Source of the DNA: Pyrenophora tritici-repentis
Lineage: Eukaryota > Ascomycota > Dothideomycetes > Pleosporales > Pleosporaceae
Direction: 5' to 3'
Length of the DNA: 64,000 nucleotides
NCBI RefSeq assembly: GCF_003171515.1
Contig: NC_089390.1
Location: forward strand, 4,898,001-4,962,000
Shown: positions 34,155 to 48,584 of the stretch, piece after piece
Position numbering within the stretch: position 1 is the first letter of the stretch
Layout of the letters: each line of letters opens with the position of its first letter
The notes under the pieces: model-generated
Told to the model about the DNA's origin: nothing
Database searches by the model: none
What the model saw: the letters and a program-made list of their open reading frames with translations, nothing else
Position numbers and translations under genes: made by a program

Positions 34155-36043
34155 TTATAAGTCTATTAAGTTGTTGCTACCAGGCTGTCGGTTTTGCTGC
34201 TGCTGTGGCTGCGCACCAAATGGATTGGCGCTGCCATAAGGATTGGCGCCGAAGTTGTTTGCTGGGCCTGTCTGGGCAGGCATAAGGCGGTTTTGCTGAG
34301 GCATCCCTGTAAACTGAGAGTTGAGGAAGGGATTGTTGCCTGTGGCATTTGCATTGACCCTGTTCAAGCCTGCACCAGCCGAGTTGACAAACGTTCCAGG
34401 TGCTGTATGCTGAGCGGGAATACGCATGTTTCCAACATTACCAAATGTATCCTGTCCCTCTCCTGTTGCGAGAAGCGCGTTAAGCCGAGCGGCGTTTGGA
34501 TCCATCTCCTTCTTGGGCTGTTGTGGCTGCGCTGTCTGCTGCGGTGAAAAGGCCGTTGGGGTGTTGAAAGACGTGTTGCTGAACTGCGGCTGCGCTGTCT
34601 TCTGTTCGCTCAACGTGTTCAGCGTTGGTTGCGTGAAGGTCTGAGTGGGCTGTGGTCGGTTGAAAGACTGGGCGAACGGGTTATTGGAGCCCGTCGGCTG
34701 TGGCATCAGAGACTCCTGAGGCTTGTTGTTACTGGCCCACGGGTTATGGCTACCAGGCTGGAGTGCATTTTGGTCTGGCTGCTGCTGCTGCTGTTGCTGA
34801 CCCATGTCCCCAAAACCTCCAAACTGACCATATGGGTTGTTGTTGAAGGCGGTCTGCTGGGGCTGCATGAATTGCTGGGGCTGTTGTTGCGGCTGGCCAA
34901 ACTGGTCGAAGCCCGGTTGCTGCTGCTGGAAGCCACCGTAACCGCCAAATCCGTTCTGGAAGCCCGTCTGCTGAGGTTGCATTCCAGTAGGCTGAGAGTA
35001 CGCGTTGTTGAGGAAACCGGTGTTTTGTGGCTGTTGCTGACTCTGGTCCACAAGGTTGCCAAACCAGTCCACCTGGCCTTGTTGCTGGTAGCCTTGGTTG
35101 TTGCCTGTGGGTTGGTATGCGGTTGGCTGCACGGTAGTCTCGCCGAATAGTAGGTCTGCGTTGGTCTGCTCGAGCTCCTTCCGGCGCAGCTCCTCCTCCT
35201 CCTTGCTCAGCTTGATGGCCTTTTCTAAGTCGTCGTCCGTCTCCTCGGCCCTTGACGTACGTTCCCGACGCTTCCTCTCTTCCTCTGCTTCGTTCTTGCT
35301 GGCCTCGAGCGCTAGCCTGAGCTCCAAGTCTTCTTCTTCGGTTCTGCGATTACGGCGCGGGTCGCCGTTTCGTGGATGCCTCCCATCGCCGTGATCCGGA
35401 ACACGATGTCCGCCTCCAGGGTACTCTTCGATGCCCGTCACTCGCGACTTCCACGATTTCCTGTCGGCTCGCTCGGCGCGCAATCTTTCTTCGTCGAGGA
35501 TGAGCGAAGTCAGCTCCTTGGCGGCCATGCGCACTGTACATACTTTAGCAACGTAAACTCTGGACGGGGTGAGATGCGCTTACCGTTTTGTCCGACGTCT
35601 CGGCCGTCTTCATCCGTATGCTGGAACTCGCGCAATGTCTTGATGATGTAGATGTTCTTGCGCGCCCATGTCACCACGAGCTCTGAGCCCTCGTGCAGAC
35701 AGTAGTCAAGCACCTTGAGCGACTTGAGGACGTGACGCCAGTTCTTTCCTCGGTCGTTGAGTCGCTTGTCGAGCATGTCCATGACCTGGTAGAAGTCGGT
35801 CGAGCTGAGTAGCCGTTAGCTTGGCGTCTGCAGCGACGGGTTCCATCGTACCTATTGAAGGTGATCTGGGCGATTTCAGCCATGTCTGATCCCACAGGTC
35901 CCCATGGGTCGTTACTGGTCGCTGCAATTGTCAGTTGCGCGCTACGTGGAGCTCTCGGGGCAATCCCTACCATTGCGGACCTTGACTTCGACCTGGGAAT
36001 AGCCCTTGGTCACGTTCTTGACCGATCTCGCGATTTTACTCAT
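34155..36043 (-). CDS. ent1: Epsin (ENTH-domain endocytic adaptor)
   Basis: Four exons (36043-35971, 35921-35852, 35804-35584, 35533-34155) with three short introns (49, 47 and 50 bases) give 580 residues. The ENTH domain (about 1-140) begins MSKIARSVKNV and contains YSQVEVKVRN, SNDPWGP, the phosphoinositide-binding helix region, and WRHVLKSLKVLDYCLHEGS. Two ubiquitin-interacting motifs follow at about 187-203 (EEEDLELRLALEASKNE) and 220-236 (DDDLEKAIKLSKEEEE). The long Gln-rich tail has Asn-Pro-Phe motifs (NNPFAQ, NNPFLN, ANPFGA) for EH-domain partners. It ends in LIDL, the terminal clathrin-binding motif of yeast Ent1/Ent2. The protein bends plasma membrane and recruits ubiquitinated cargo in clathrin-mediated endocytosis. 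Everything expected of the family is present. Confidence 0.96.
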
Positions 36044-37530
36044 ATTGGCGACGGGTCTGGAAGCTCCGTCTTTGTGGTGTCGTTGGGTCGGAGCTGGCGG
36101 CAGGCAAGGTCGCAAGAGGAGTGCTGCGGCTTGGGGGTGTTGCACTGGGCTAATGACGTTCCGCTTATCAGATGGCGCTCGAGCAATGTGCGGCGCAGCG
36201 ATTCCTACCCGACTAAACGCCCAGTGATTGTGAGATGGGGTAGTGTGGCAGTGTGGGTTGTGGCAAGCCGGGGTAAAATGGACATGCAGGAGAGTCGTGG
36301 ATAGACGTAATGCGAGGCTGGTGCGCTGATGACCACCTGCAGCACCAAGGGACAGGGCCGAGCGGCCGAATTCAAGGGTCAAAGCGCTACGACGTAATCC
36401 TGGGTAGGAACATAGTTGTGCATGTAAAATGGTTGAACGTGAACACGACAATAGTAAGCAACTCTGTCCTGTCCTGGCCTGGCCATTGCATTGACGTGGA
36501 CTGTTCTGATACGCTTTAGACGTCTGCAATTGCAAATGCCACAATCCGGAGCTGCGACGAGCTGACGAAGCTTGAGTCCCCTGGGCAGCAATTCTAGGGT
36601 ATATCAGGCAATGCTACCAGCACGCTGAGCCTAATCGAGCTGCCGATGGGCATAATCACGCCCCCTCAATGAAGTATAGCTGTACGATTCGCCATCAGTG
36701 TGCTACATCTATTCAAGTGGCCATCCATTGCGATGCAAGCCTTGGTCGCTGTCGTCCGTCGCACGGCATCTTTCTTTCCAGCTTCCACAAGCACAATCGA
36801 TACTGTGTTTGTGTTGAGAACCGTACTTGAGACCCAATTGCATCATTGAAACCTTTCAAGGTTGAAGGCCTTACAGTCGATACCGGAATCACAGACATTG
36901 CTTTGGATCACTCTTCATTACTTGTAATAACATTTTCTTCGCTCTACTTGTGCAGAATAATTGATCTAAAAGCGGATATAAATCCTTCATTAAGTACCAG
37001 TCTAGAGTTGCCTGCAGGTGAAAAAAAATCAAGGCCAACGATGCCGGGACGCCCCTGCCGGTCTTTTGTGTAAGGCACGCCCAACGCCTACTGTCCCGCA
37101 TTGAACTCCCAGCGGAAAACCGTATAGAAGTAAACCTTGGAAATGAGCCACCCGATAAAACCAAAATGGAAATGAGGAGAGACTCGCACAAAGGAAACGA
37201 ACTAAGTTGAAAATACAAAATGGACTCTGAGCGCTCAAAACCCTCAGACCCGTGGAATCCGCCATGCTACACCTAGAGGCTAACAATAACACGCCAACCA
37301 GCAAGAAGATTTTTGAGACACAGGGGTATAAGTCCTGCTTGCCGAAAACACCAGTGTAAAGGACTCGCATGTATTAGTTTTACAGATGGAACTGACAACC
37401 CATGGTGCCGCCCTGCATCGAGATTGTCTCGCCAGGCTCGTAGCAAGCCATCTGACTCTGCATCCAGACCCGCCCAGGCATTGCATCTGATGGGATACTA
37501 GGATGTGTTTATAGACCTAATAGAGAACGT
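36044..37530. other. Intergenic region: epsin promoter and 3' region of the C2H2 gene
   Basis: 1.5 kb without coding support. Several frames overlap the first epsin intron and leader but are shadows. Nothing repetitive was seen. Confidence 0.5.
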
Positions 37531-39073
<1,543 letters not shown>

Positions 39074-42000
39074 TCTTTCAAGAAGGGCGCTCCGCTAGGC
39101 GGCAGACGACAAGGGCACTAGAGGCCCGACGAGCAAAAGACGGGACGGTGCGCACCAGGTTTAGGTGGGAGCGGGCTTTTGGTTGGCCTCGCAGTCGCAG
39201 GCGCACTGTGATGATGGGATCGATCAACGACGCTGGAAAGGCAGTGGTGTTGGTGGTCCTTGTGGTAGGCGTCGAGAAGTCGATCAGACCGCGCTCAGGT
39301 CAATGCAGCGGTTGCACTAGATGGCGAGGTCAGTCTTGTGGGAGAACTGGCGTGGTGGCAACGAGCAGCTGGCAACAATAGAGGCAGTGGCGCGTAACAA
39401 ATTTGACGGTCTGGCAGTAACGCTGGCCACGTCTGACGAGTCGAAAAGGGGAGTGGAGCGGTGAGAAGGGCCTAATACGGGAGTGCGCGGGATGCACGGG
39501 GCGAATGCAAAGCGTGGGTAGAGCAGTACGTACCTGAGATAGATATAGGCTGGTGGAAGGTCGGGGCAGGGGATGGCGGTGATGGGGGGACGTGGTGTTG
39601 GAAAGTACTGCAGGTACTTCTTTCCTCGATGCGCGTAGTTGCCCAGAAAGTTGAAATGACGCTAGAGCCAATAGGGTGGGAGGTGGATCCCTCGTAGCGC
39701 TAGTCAACAAAAAGGGACCACGATGTGCAGGCAGATGCGCCGACGTCAAAGCGCCCGGAAGCCTGCACCAGATGTTGTCTTGAGCCCGCGACTGATGGAC
39801 AAGCCTATGCAGCCTGCCGTGGGAAGCGAGTGAAACGGCCAGCCAGAAGCAGTCTCACCGCACGAACGCTGTCTCTGCGCAAGTCGCAAGTCTCTGGCCT
39901 GGGCCGAGAAAGGAGCAGGGATGGCGGAGAGGGCCGAGGAAACCGCTGACCGCTGGCGGATTATTCTTTCTTGCACAAAGAGAGAGTCAAGGAGAGACCG
40001 GCAGAGTTGCTGGTACTGACTGGGTCCTGGTCCTGGTCCTTGTACGGTCCGGAAAGTTAACTCGGCAGGGGCAACACCGTGTCCGTTGGAATATGTAACG
40101 AGCCGGATGCGCGTGGTTGACCGACTAGTGACGTTGGTGACGTTCGACAAGGCTTTGGGCCGATGGGCTGATTAGATTGCTTTCGCCCAACAATATTGCA
40201 TCCACCGTCTCCCTACAGGCCGGCAAAAGAAACGAGGGGGTGTTAGAAGGGTTAGAAGGGGGGGTTGTTGTCCGCTGTTTCTCTTACTGTCAGTTCGGCT
40301 TCGGCTGACTGTGTGCATGGGAAATGGCGCGGCTTACCTGTCGCTGCGAGCTGGCCGTTGCTGTCTTCGGCAAGAATTGCTGGCGGGATCGCGGATCCAA
40401 ATCTCTAGGTTCGTAGTGCGGTCTCTGGTGTCAGCGATCTGTAGATGCTAGATAGAAGGCAAGCATCCCTCCGACTGCATGGAGCAGGGCACGTTCAAAT
40501 ACACATCATCAGTGCACACTGCATCGCGACGCAGCCAACTGTGGAGCAGCCCTATCCTTGCGCTCATCTCGCGCTCGCGACACTACAGCTTCACCATTAC
40601 CATTCGTGCTAGTATGCCGCTGCTAGCTGTCAAGGAGCTGGGGCAGTCCTGCGGCCATGTTTGAGGCGCATGTAGCGCCTCTTGTGCGTGCACAGATGAG
40701 GATCCACAACCCGGGCGGCGGCAGCACCTCCACCTGGGCAGCGCGCGACTTGGATCAATTGGCACCAACCAAAGGCGGCATCGCGACTTTGTTGCAATCA
40801 TGTATGGTAAGTACGTACAGTAATGGCAACGGCCAGCAATCGAGGGGGGGGGGGGGGGTGCCCTGCTCCCTGCTGCATGCCGCTCCAACTCCAATGCAAT
40901 CGCAACACCACCACGCAGACGACTCAGCGGTTCCTGGAGGCATGCTGGGATCCGCAGCATGGACCGCATTTGGAAGGCTCATCGAAGGCCGCTAGAAGGT
41001 GCAGAGGCACGGTGCATAAAACCTGTCTGGGACGTGCAGCAGGCGACAACTCTGGGTGCCGGCAGCGGGCCCCAGCATAATGCGGGTTTGAGACATGAGC
41101 AAAAAGAAAAGCATAACCAACATGTGTTGAATAACCAACGTATTGGTTCTATACACACCGTGCTGTTGGCGTGCCATTGGCGAAGCTTGTCGTTTTTCCC
41201 TCGAGGGTTGCGAGCCGCCCCTCTCTCTGCCTTGTCAGACACGACAGGCCCCCCTGAGTGCCACGGAATCATTCACCTGCATTTGGCTCGCGAACGCCAG
41301 GCCTGTCGCCTGGGTACGCTGGCATCCTCCACGCTCCTCCACCACGTGCCCGCATTGGCAACACGCCAGGAACACCTGCGTGAGTTCGTCAAAGAGCGTG
41401 CCCTCGTCGACGACGAGCCCGCTGTCAGGCAGGCGAAGACACGCCCAATGGCAGCACCCATCACCATCTCCACCTTCTCCTGTCCATCGGCGCGCGTTCC
41501 CCCTTAGCAGATTCAGCCACGTTGAATCGGTCGGTCACGTGGCCTCCCACCGACATTTGTCTTCTACTCGCATTCTTGCGGTGAAGGAGGTCCCGCATAT
41601 CTACAACTCTTTGAAGCCTGGCGCTCGGTATGCTTCCGCCAGATCCGTCTGTGCTCGCGCGTCTTCACTCAGGCCAAAGTATTTGCCGGACCCACTCCCA
41701 GCCTCATTGCGTTTCAATCACCTATCCACACACCCCTAAACAGTTGTGCACGACCAACTTGTCGGCACACGATGCCCTGCACTACTTTGGCTGCACACCA
41801 AGAAACCATAATCTCCAATTCCGGGGCGATCGGCATCCCGAAGCAGCTACCTTGTTTCTTCTTCCTCTTGAAGCTTCTTCTCCACAAACTGCATACAACC
41901 CTCACAGCCGATACAGACGTATACGCGTGTTTCATCGCTTCCAGAAGGCCTGCAATTCAAGGAGCTATTCTTGGTCTCCAGAAGCATGGGGCGCCTCAGA

Positions 42001-43027
42001 ATTCCTTGCGCTTTGTGCCATCACACGCAGACCACTGGCCCAGCGGTTGCGGCCCCAGCTCCCTTGACCAACGTTCCGGCGCAAGGATGACTTGTCGCAC
42101 CCCTGCAGCAAGCCTCACACACACCACCCGAGCGTTCTTCCAAGCAATTTCTAGAAGGCGAGTGCATTGGGCGTCTCACGGGGCGCTCTACTCGCCCACA
42201 CCCTGTCTTTTCCAGAAGATTACCCCTTTCGCTGACTTTTCTCTCCGGACACGAGCTTGGAGATAACGGTGCCCAAGGTCCAGCATGCCGTCATCTCTGT
42301 TGGTGCATGCCTTCTATCCGCCTGTCAAGCAGCCAGATTTCACCCTAAAATGGCCTGATCCAGTCAAACTACGACGAATCACAGCTGTGTGGTGACGGCG
42401 GGAGCGCGTACAAATCCGACTCGCTTAGAGCCGCATGAAACTGATACGGACAGTGTTCAGAATTCGGCCCTAAGCGTGTCGTGTGCTCCTGACCGGCCCT
42501 GCTTTACTGACCGGTACTTACCCATCGCTCCGAGAGACGCGCCCTTTTAGCCGACAACTTAATTGTGCAGCTGGAATACTGGACGCGTGACGCTGTTGAG
42601 CCGCCGGGTCTATGGCCACGGAGGAATCTCCCAGTGTGACAGCGCGTGTTCAACTTCTGGCCTGATCTATACGTTGATCCGGGGACTTGGGTCCAGGTCA
42701 ATGTCCCAGCCGCTGACGAGCATAGAGATTTGACGATCAATGCTTGCCGTTCCGCTGCGCGTTGCATACGGAGGTATGCGCGTCGTAGTACCAACCACGC
42801 CGCAGGAAGGTACGGAAACGCTGCAATGGCACCAGGTGTTCAGTGTGTGCTTATGTGATCAAAGGCACCCATTGACAGGGTAGATTTGATATACAGTAAG
42901 GATACGTGATAAATACGGTTCAGGGTCATGAGAACGCCGGGAGAAGAGTACAAAGAGAAGGAGAAGATTATTGATTCCCCACGCGTGCCCAACACGTAAG
43001 ATTGCAAATTCCTCAAGTGACAACATC
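39074..43027. other. Long upstream region of the C2H2 gene
   Basis: Almost 4 kb with only overlapping, domain-free frames on both strands. It probably holds the promoter and possibly a long spliced leader of the C2H2 regulator, plus the 3' region of the flavohaemoglobin gene. CT-rich stretches near 39700, a G15 run at 40844-40858 and A-rich stretches near 41090-41120 are the only compositional features. Confidence 0.5.
40844..40858 (+). repeat. Homopolymer run of 15 G
   Basis: Fifteen consecutive G in the C2H2 upstream region. It is a candidate quadruplex or slippage site and a place where read errors are likely. Confidence 0.85.
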
Positions 43028-44293
43028 CTAGACCCTCGGTACACCACCGGTCCCAAACAATTCCATCTTCACCCGCTCACTTGGTACGCCATAGCTTCTC
43101 AACTTGGCCTCTACGTCGAGCATGAACTGCGTGGGCCCGCAGCAGTAGTACTGCGTCTTGCTGTTGTCCGTGTGTAGGTACTTGCTATCGATTTGTTCTA
43201 GATTCACGCGTCCCTTGATGGAATAGTTATGGCCCTGAATTTCCCCTTCGATTGGATTCGACGAGTAGTACACGGTATGCACATTCTCGTTGCTTCTCGC
43301 GCATTGGTCGAAATGCTTCTTGAAAGCACGCGTCTTTGAGTTGCGTGCACCTTGTATCCAGGTAATTGGTCGAGAGGTCTTCTGCTTTGTTAAGGAGTTG
43401 AAGATGGATGTCAGAGCAGTAAGGCCTACACCTGTCGATATCAGGACAACAGGTGTATCTTGGTCGACTTCGCTAGCATCGAAGAAGAAGTCGCCAAATG
43501 GATGGGACACTCTTACAACGTCCCCTTCATTCCTCACCTCATGCAGTAGGTTCGAGATATATCCCGCCTGTGTCATGTACTTCGGCTCTCCAACCTCAAT
43601 TGCGGGTTCCCTCTTCACGCTGATTCTCAGATAACTCTTGCCTGGGGCATCACTCAAACTGTACTGTCGTGCCTGCCATACCCCACCATCCAGCTCGTCG
43701 ACGAAGACGTTGACAGAGATATATTGACCCGGCTTGAACATGGGCAGTTTGAGGTTGGCATCAACAGGCTCTAGGTAGAAGGAAGTGATTTCTTCGCTCT
43801 CTTTCTCTTTCTTGACAATCGTAAAATTCTTCCAGTCTGGCCAATATGAAGTCTCTTTGTACAAATCGTCCTCTTTCGCAATCATGATATTGGCCAGTTG
43901 CCAGTATGCCGCACCCCATACTTCTAATATGTCTGGTGTCGCGGCATTGCCCAACACAGTGCTCATGGTCTCCAAGAGATGCTTGCCGACGATATCATAC
44001 TGTTCAGGCCGGATGTACAAGCTGGCATGCTTATGGCAGATGAGCTCCACTGCTGGACTCAACTTTCCGAGGTCATCGATGTTGGCGGCATAAGCGTAGA
44101 GAGCTCCAGCGAGTGCTTGAGCTTGGTGTCCGGTCGCTTGATGAGTGTTGTTGAAGATATTTTGGAGTTCGGGATGTGCAGTGAGCATGTCCTCGTAGAA
44201 TCTTGTCGTAATAGCTGCGCCATATTCGGCAAGCACGGGGACCGTAGATTTAATCGTCTGTACTTGAGAGGGAGTCAGAGCGCTCATGTTCAA
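43028..44293 (-). CDS. yhb1: Flavohaemoglobin (nitric oxide dioxygenase)
   Basis: A single-exon frame of 421 residues, the normal length. The globin domain (1-145) has Tyr33 (B10 position, FYEDML), the distal region THQATGHQAQAL and the proximal haem His in CHKHASLYIRPEQY. The reductase half has the FAD-binding motif RQYSLSDAPG, GYISNLLHE, HPFGDFFFD, the NAD(P)-binding STGVGLTALTSIF, and the terminal YYCCGPTQFM and ELFGTG. It oxidises NO to nitrate using NAD(P)H and O2, protecting against nitrosative stress from hosts, bacteria or nitrate metabolism. There is no mitochondrial presequence, so it is predicted to be cytosolic. The start could be Met1 or Met3. Upstream, 44294-44300 onward is AT-rich. 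Confidence 0.97.
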   Translation of the reverse strand: MNMSALTPSQVQTIKSTVPVLAEYGAAITTRFYEDMLTAHPELQNIFNNTHQATGHQAQALAGALYAYAANIDDLGKLSPAVELICHKHASLYIRPEQYDIVGKHLLETMSTVLGNAATPDILEVWGAAYWQLANIMIAKEDDLYKETSYWPDWKNFTIVKKEKESEEITSFYLEPVDANLKLPMFKPGQYISVNVFVDELDGGVWQARQYSLSDAPGKSYLRISVKREPAIEVGEPKYMTQAGYISNLLHEVRNEGDVVRVSHPFGDFFFDASEVDQDTPVVLISTGVGLTALTSIFNSLTKQKTSRPITWIQGARNSKTRAFKKHFDQCARSNENVHTVYYSSNPIEGEIQGHNYSIKGRVNLEQIDSKYLHTDNSKTQYYCCGPTQFMLDVEAKLRSYGVPSERVKMELFGTGGVPRV

Positions 44294-46400
44294 TGTGATA
44301 TAGTGGTTTTTCGTTGTATTGTTTTGAGCGAGATTGGTTCACGGTTGTTGCAATACTACAATGAGTAGATATGTAAATCACTGATTATGCATATCCCCAC
44401 CACCTGAAGAAACCTCTAGTTATATATCCCCCCAGCCAACATCTCTCACTCTCCCGACATACCGTCCATGTTCCTGAAAGATCCGCAATACTCTGCATCT
44501 CCGCGGTGATGTTTCCCAAACAACCTTCCAAGGCCCACCACCACCCGCATCAAGAGAAAGAAAATCGGAAATAAGTGGTCGTACGACCTACACACCAAGG
44601 CTGAACAACATGTTTCCCAAAGCCAGTAAAGCCCATGTACCTAGGTAGTCGCGCATAAGACGTTGATTACGTTACGGCCCACGTGGTTTGCGATGCGTTT
44701 CTCCGCTACTTCCGCAGTGTGTGCGTGCGACCGCTGCTGGGCGGAACACGGATGTCATTCAGGAACAAGCGCGAACCCCGCGGGATGGGCCCGTTGACGG
44801 GTAGCGTTTGGGATTTTCCCTTGCCAGAACCGATCCAAATGCCGCGTGCTACCATGTGCCCGTGCAGCGTGATGGTGACGTGATGTATGGGAATCGCGTG
44901 TTTCTGGTATCATGGCTTGTCAATGTGTATGTGATATGGGGCCACGACATCATATGATGTAAACTTCATCAAGGTTGATTACTTTTTTATGTTAACGTTA
45001 TGCAAACTCTCTGAATAAGCAAAGTTGGCGTACTTTGGGTTGCTGAAATTAGATCAGCTGCTCGCGTTTGCTTTCTCGGTGACTAAGAGTCACGCCATTC
45101 AAGTAGTCAGCGGCGGTCGGAAATATTTGGTGTCGTTCGGCTTATCGGAATTTCCGGCTTCTTCCGATGGAACTCCGGGACTTACAGCTGCTGTCAGCAT
45201 CATCGATCGATGCAACCACAACATCTGGCGCGGTACTAATTTCACCTTCGTCGTCGGAATCCCGCAGATCCAGGAAACAAAGCCTAAGCCTTTTTGGCGT
45301 CTGCTTCGCCAAGCCAGTGATCTGCTGCACGAGGTGCACGCTGACCATGGTAATGTTTCCGAGATTCTGGGCAGCTGCTGGCGCTCCGATTTTAGCACCA
45401 AAGCCAGGCTTCGAAAGCGCGTTTCAGAGTCATTTGGATCGGGGGGCCCGGTATTGCGGTAACTTCATTTCCTGGTATTCGGCACAAGTCGTGGAGCGAG
45501 TTGTTCAAACTAGTACGCACATCTCATACACACCGCTTTCACCACAAAAGCCTCGTGCATCTCAACATCAACAAGGCAATTGACGGCGGTGACTCAAGTT
45601 TGTGTGTGCGTGGGCCCTTGTTGCGTTGTAAAGTATGCCCGACAGACCTCGGGAAGTTTACTATTGAACAACACACAAAATGACTCTCCTCTTCGGGAGT
45701 CCGCGCTAGTAAGGTGTACCCCATGGGGCGTCTCGAGTCAAAAAACCACCGACATGACTCCTCATGCCGGCTGACTGTATCCAACACAGGGTGTACAGTT
45801 CAGATTAAAATCCATGTCCGTGGCTCGATGAAATCTCACACAAATCTCACACTAGGAGAATAATCACAGTTCTTGCAGCCATTACCCTTGAAACTGCGAA
45901 GAAAATATGAGCGACTGCTAGCGACCAGGGTAAGCCGAGATGATGAGCCCCCCTCCACCCCACATCACAAAGCATAGCACAAGATTACGATGGTGATAAA
46001 GATCAACACGAATTTTGCTGACCATGACACCAAAATAGCAGCAGCAGTTCCCCCCCTGCTGACCTCGACGCCCCCGTATTAAGGCTTTCACTTACGACCG
46101 CCCTAGCCGAAACCATCACTAAGTGCCGAATTTAAATGTGCCGACGACCGCATTCGTATAAACTGCCTCAGTTGTCTGGTCGCCAAATTTACGGCGGTCC
46201 GATGGCGGCTGCGAGACTGCAAATGTGCTGTGAAATTGGCTACTGTGCAGGTGTGTCTGCAAGAAATGTTCCTTGTGGAAGGTGAAAAGCCGCTGTTTCA
46301 TATAAGGGGAAATGATCACGCGACTATGTAGCTCGAATTAGTCAAATACGATGGGGCACAGTATGCGGATTGGTTAATATTGCTTGGGGCCGAGTTTGGA
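44294..46400. other. Gene-free region upstream of flavohaemoglobin
   Basis: Part of an 8-kb stretch without convincing genes. The minus strand at about 45100-45420 has codon-like sequence without a clear start (see findings). Nothing else is recognisable. Confidence 0.5.
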
Positions 46401-46812
46401 GACGATCAAGTATGCTGGTGTGAAAGTTGAACTAAGGAAACCAGAGCACAATGTTGCTTTTATGCGGGTAATGACCAGGAAGCCGGAGACATGGTAGTAG
46501 AGAGGCGCGCTTTGAAAAATCGAATTGCTGGATAGTAGAGATTTTATAAGAAAACAAAAGCCGGTTGATCAAAAGTACAACATCAATAAAGTAAGAGGGT
46601 AATTGAAAAGGCAGGGGTTTCCAGCCAAAACAGCACATCAAGTTTTCATAGTTCATCTTTTGCAAACTCTTCCCACAACATCGGAAACTCGGTCTCTTCA
46701 TTTTAGTATAATCAACAGACAAGACCGCAACTCGGTCATCGAAGGTCAGGCTGAGAATTTAGAACGCAGAAACACACTGGTAGAAAGGTAGAGTACTGCC
46801 TCCAGCAAAGAA

Positions 46813-46825
46813 GATATTTTTATAG
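46813..46825 (-). promoter_or_regulatory. TATA-like box of promoter-like module 1
   Basis: On the minus strand the sequence reads CTATAAAAATATC, followed by TTCTTTGCTGGAGG. It is the weakest member of the series; no TAGCGC motif precedes it. Confidence 0.3.
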
Positions 46826-47285
46826 CCCCCTTGGCCACCATCATGCCCCAGTCCATGAGCCTCTCCTCACTCAATATTGTGTGTCAAAGTGGTGTTTTGA
46901 CACAACAAAACATTCCAAACATCGACCGGTTTCGCCGAATTTTTAGAAACGTACACCGCTCGACGACTCATTCACCTTCACCTTTGTCAATTTCATTTCG
47001 ATATCCCAGAATTTTACAAAGCGGCAACATCCAGGTTCAATTCCATGAGTTTAATAGAAATACATCAAGTTTTAATAAGAGGACACGAACAGCGACATTT
47101 CATGGTTTACTCCAATCTTTTTTAATTAAGAAAGTTTATAAAACTGGGTGTGTGTACAAGTTGATTTTCAAATAGAAGAGGGGGGAACGGCGAGGATAAA
47201 ACATACATGCCCAGCAGGAATTTTTGAATAAATGGCAGAAATTTCGTAGTAAGAGAAAGAAGGAAGAAGAGGATCCAGAGAGGAG

Positions 47286-47296
47286 GTATTTATACA
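47286..47296 (-). promoter_or_regulatory. TATA-like box of promoter-like module 2
   Basis: The minus strand reads TGTATAAATAC followed by a pyrimidine tract (CTCCTCTC, CTCTTCTTCCTTC) of about 45 bases, the usual layout of a fungal core promoter. Confidence 0.4.
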
Positions 47297-48187
47297 CAGA
47301 CCCATAGAGCCCGCAACAACCTCATTTGACAACACGTAAATTGGTTTAGTTATGAGACCAGGCATTATGTTTTTATAGTTTGCTACTCGTTGCTGCCCAT
47401 GGGCGTTGCCACGGGCTTTTTTTGTCTCGCCTCATACAGGCTCTAGAAGACCGTTTATTTATGTAAATTTTGGAACGGGGAAGGACTCACATATACAATA
47501 ACGATGTGGCTTTAGTATCTCATATTTATGGAAACATTATCTTTTAGTAAGTTTTGAGTTTGTGAATAAAGGCAGAAGAGAGAAAGAGGGCGGTCTTTCA
47601 TGCATCCACTCGAACGAGGTTTTAGAAACAGCAGAAGAACAAGGAAGCAAGGTCAATTACGTCAAGCTCGTGGATTTAGATATAGAGAGAGATTATGCAG
47701 GGGAACGCCATTCCATATAGTGAGTGTATTGGAACAAGGTCCCTCTAGTAGTATGACTACTATGGATAACCGAATGGGAGGAGGGACAAGGCGGGGTGGC
47801 TGCAACGTATTGTATTGACTATCGTGTTATTTGTCCTCCTCTCAGGCTGTTGTGGTGGATGCCATTGCCCACCGGGCAGTGCCTGCCACACCAGCACATC
47901 ATGTGACCCCCAAGCACCTTCTACCTGGACTGAACCCAGATATTCTCAACAGAGTGTATGTTTTTAAAAACAGAGAAGAGCCAGGAGGAGAGATATGTTA
48001 TCAAGCAAAGTGTTTTCATATATTTAGGGCAATATCTTCATATGTGAAGCTGCCATAAGGGAGTTTTTGTTTTCGAGGAAAGAGCTGTTGTGCGAAGAGG
48101 AGACATGAACGGGTCTGTTCCCGATTTGAGTAATCAAGTAGTAATTTTGTGAGAAGGATAGAGTGTGTAAAGAGTCGGGGAGAGGTG

Positions 48188-48213
48188 AATTTATACCCCA
48201 AGGGACCGCGCTA
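48188..48213 (-). promoter_or_regulatory. Promoter-like module 3: TAGCGC plus TATA-like box
   Basis: The minus strand has TAGCGC (48213-48208), 12 bases, then TATAAATT (ending at 48188) and CACCTCTCCCC. Confidence 0.4.
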
Positions 48214-48584
48214 GCAGTAGAGATTTTAGTAAGAAGCGAAAAGAGGAATCATCGGGTTTCTTGTGCTACGTTATTACCAGGCTCTTCGTGGCATATGTGC
48301 TGTTTATTGTAGTAGAATGGTTGGTCTCCATCGTACCATTTCTGCACTTTTTCCAAGAGACACGGAACGCCCGAAGAGATATTTTTACGCACCCAAGTCC
48401 CAGAAATGCCCACATGAGTCATGACTGCGGCGTCTTTTATAGATAACACCTGGAATAGAACTCCAAAGAGACATGAACTTCGTAAACGCGATCTTTGAAA
48501 GAAGAAAGGAGAAAAAGTCATTCAATTGCTGTATGCTACTTTCGATAAATACCGAAAGCGCATACGTTCTCCACCAACACAGTA

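Noticed and set aside
41143..42266. Protein-coding gene in the C2H2 upstream region (frames of 145-198 codons)
   Set aside because: Overlapping frames in several phases, Cys/Trp/His-rich random-looking composition, and no domain or splice consistency.
45936..46021. Box C/D snoRNA (ATGATGA ... CTGA)
   Set aside because: The two boxes are present by chance-level motifs, but there is no terminal stem pairing the flanks.
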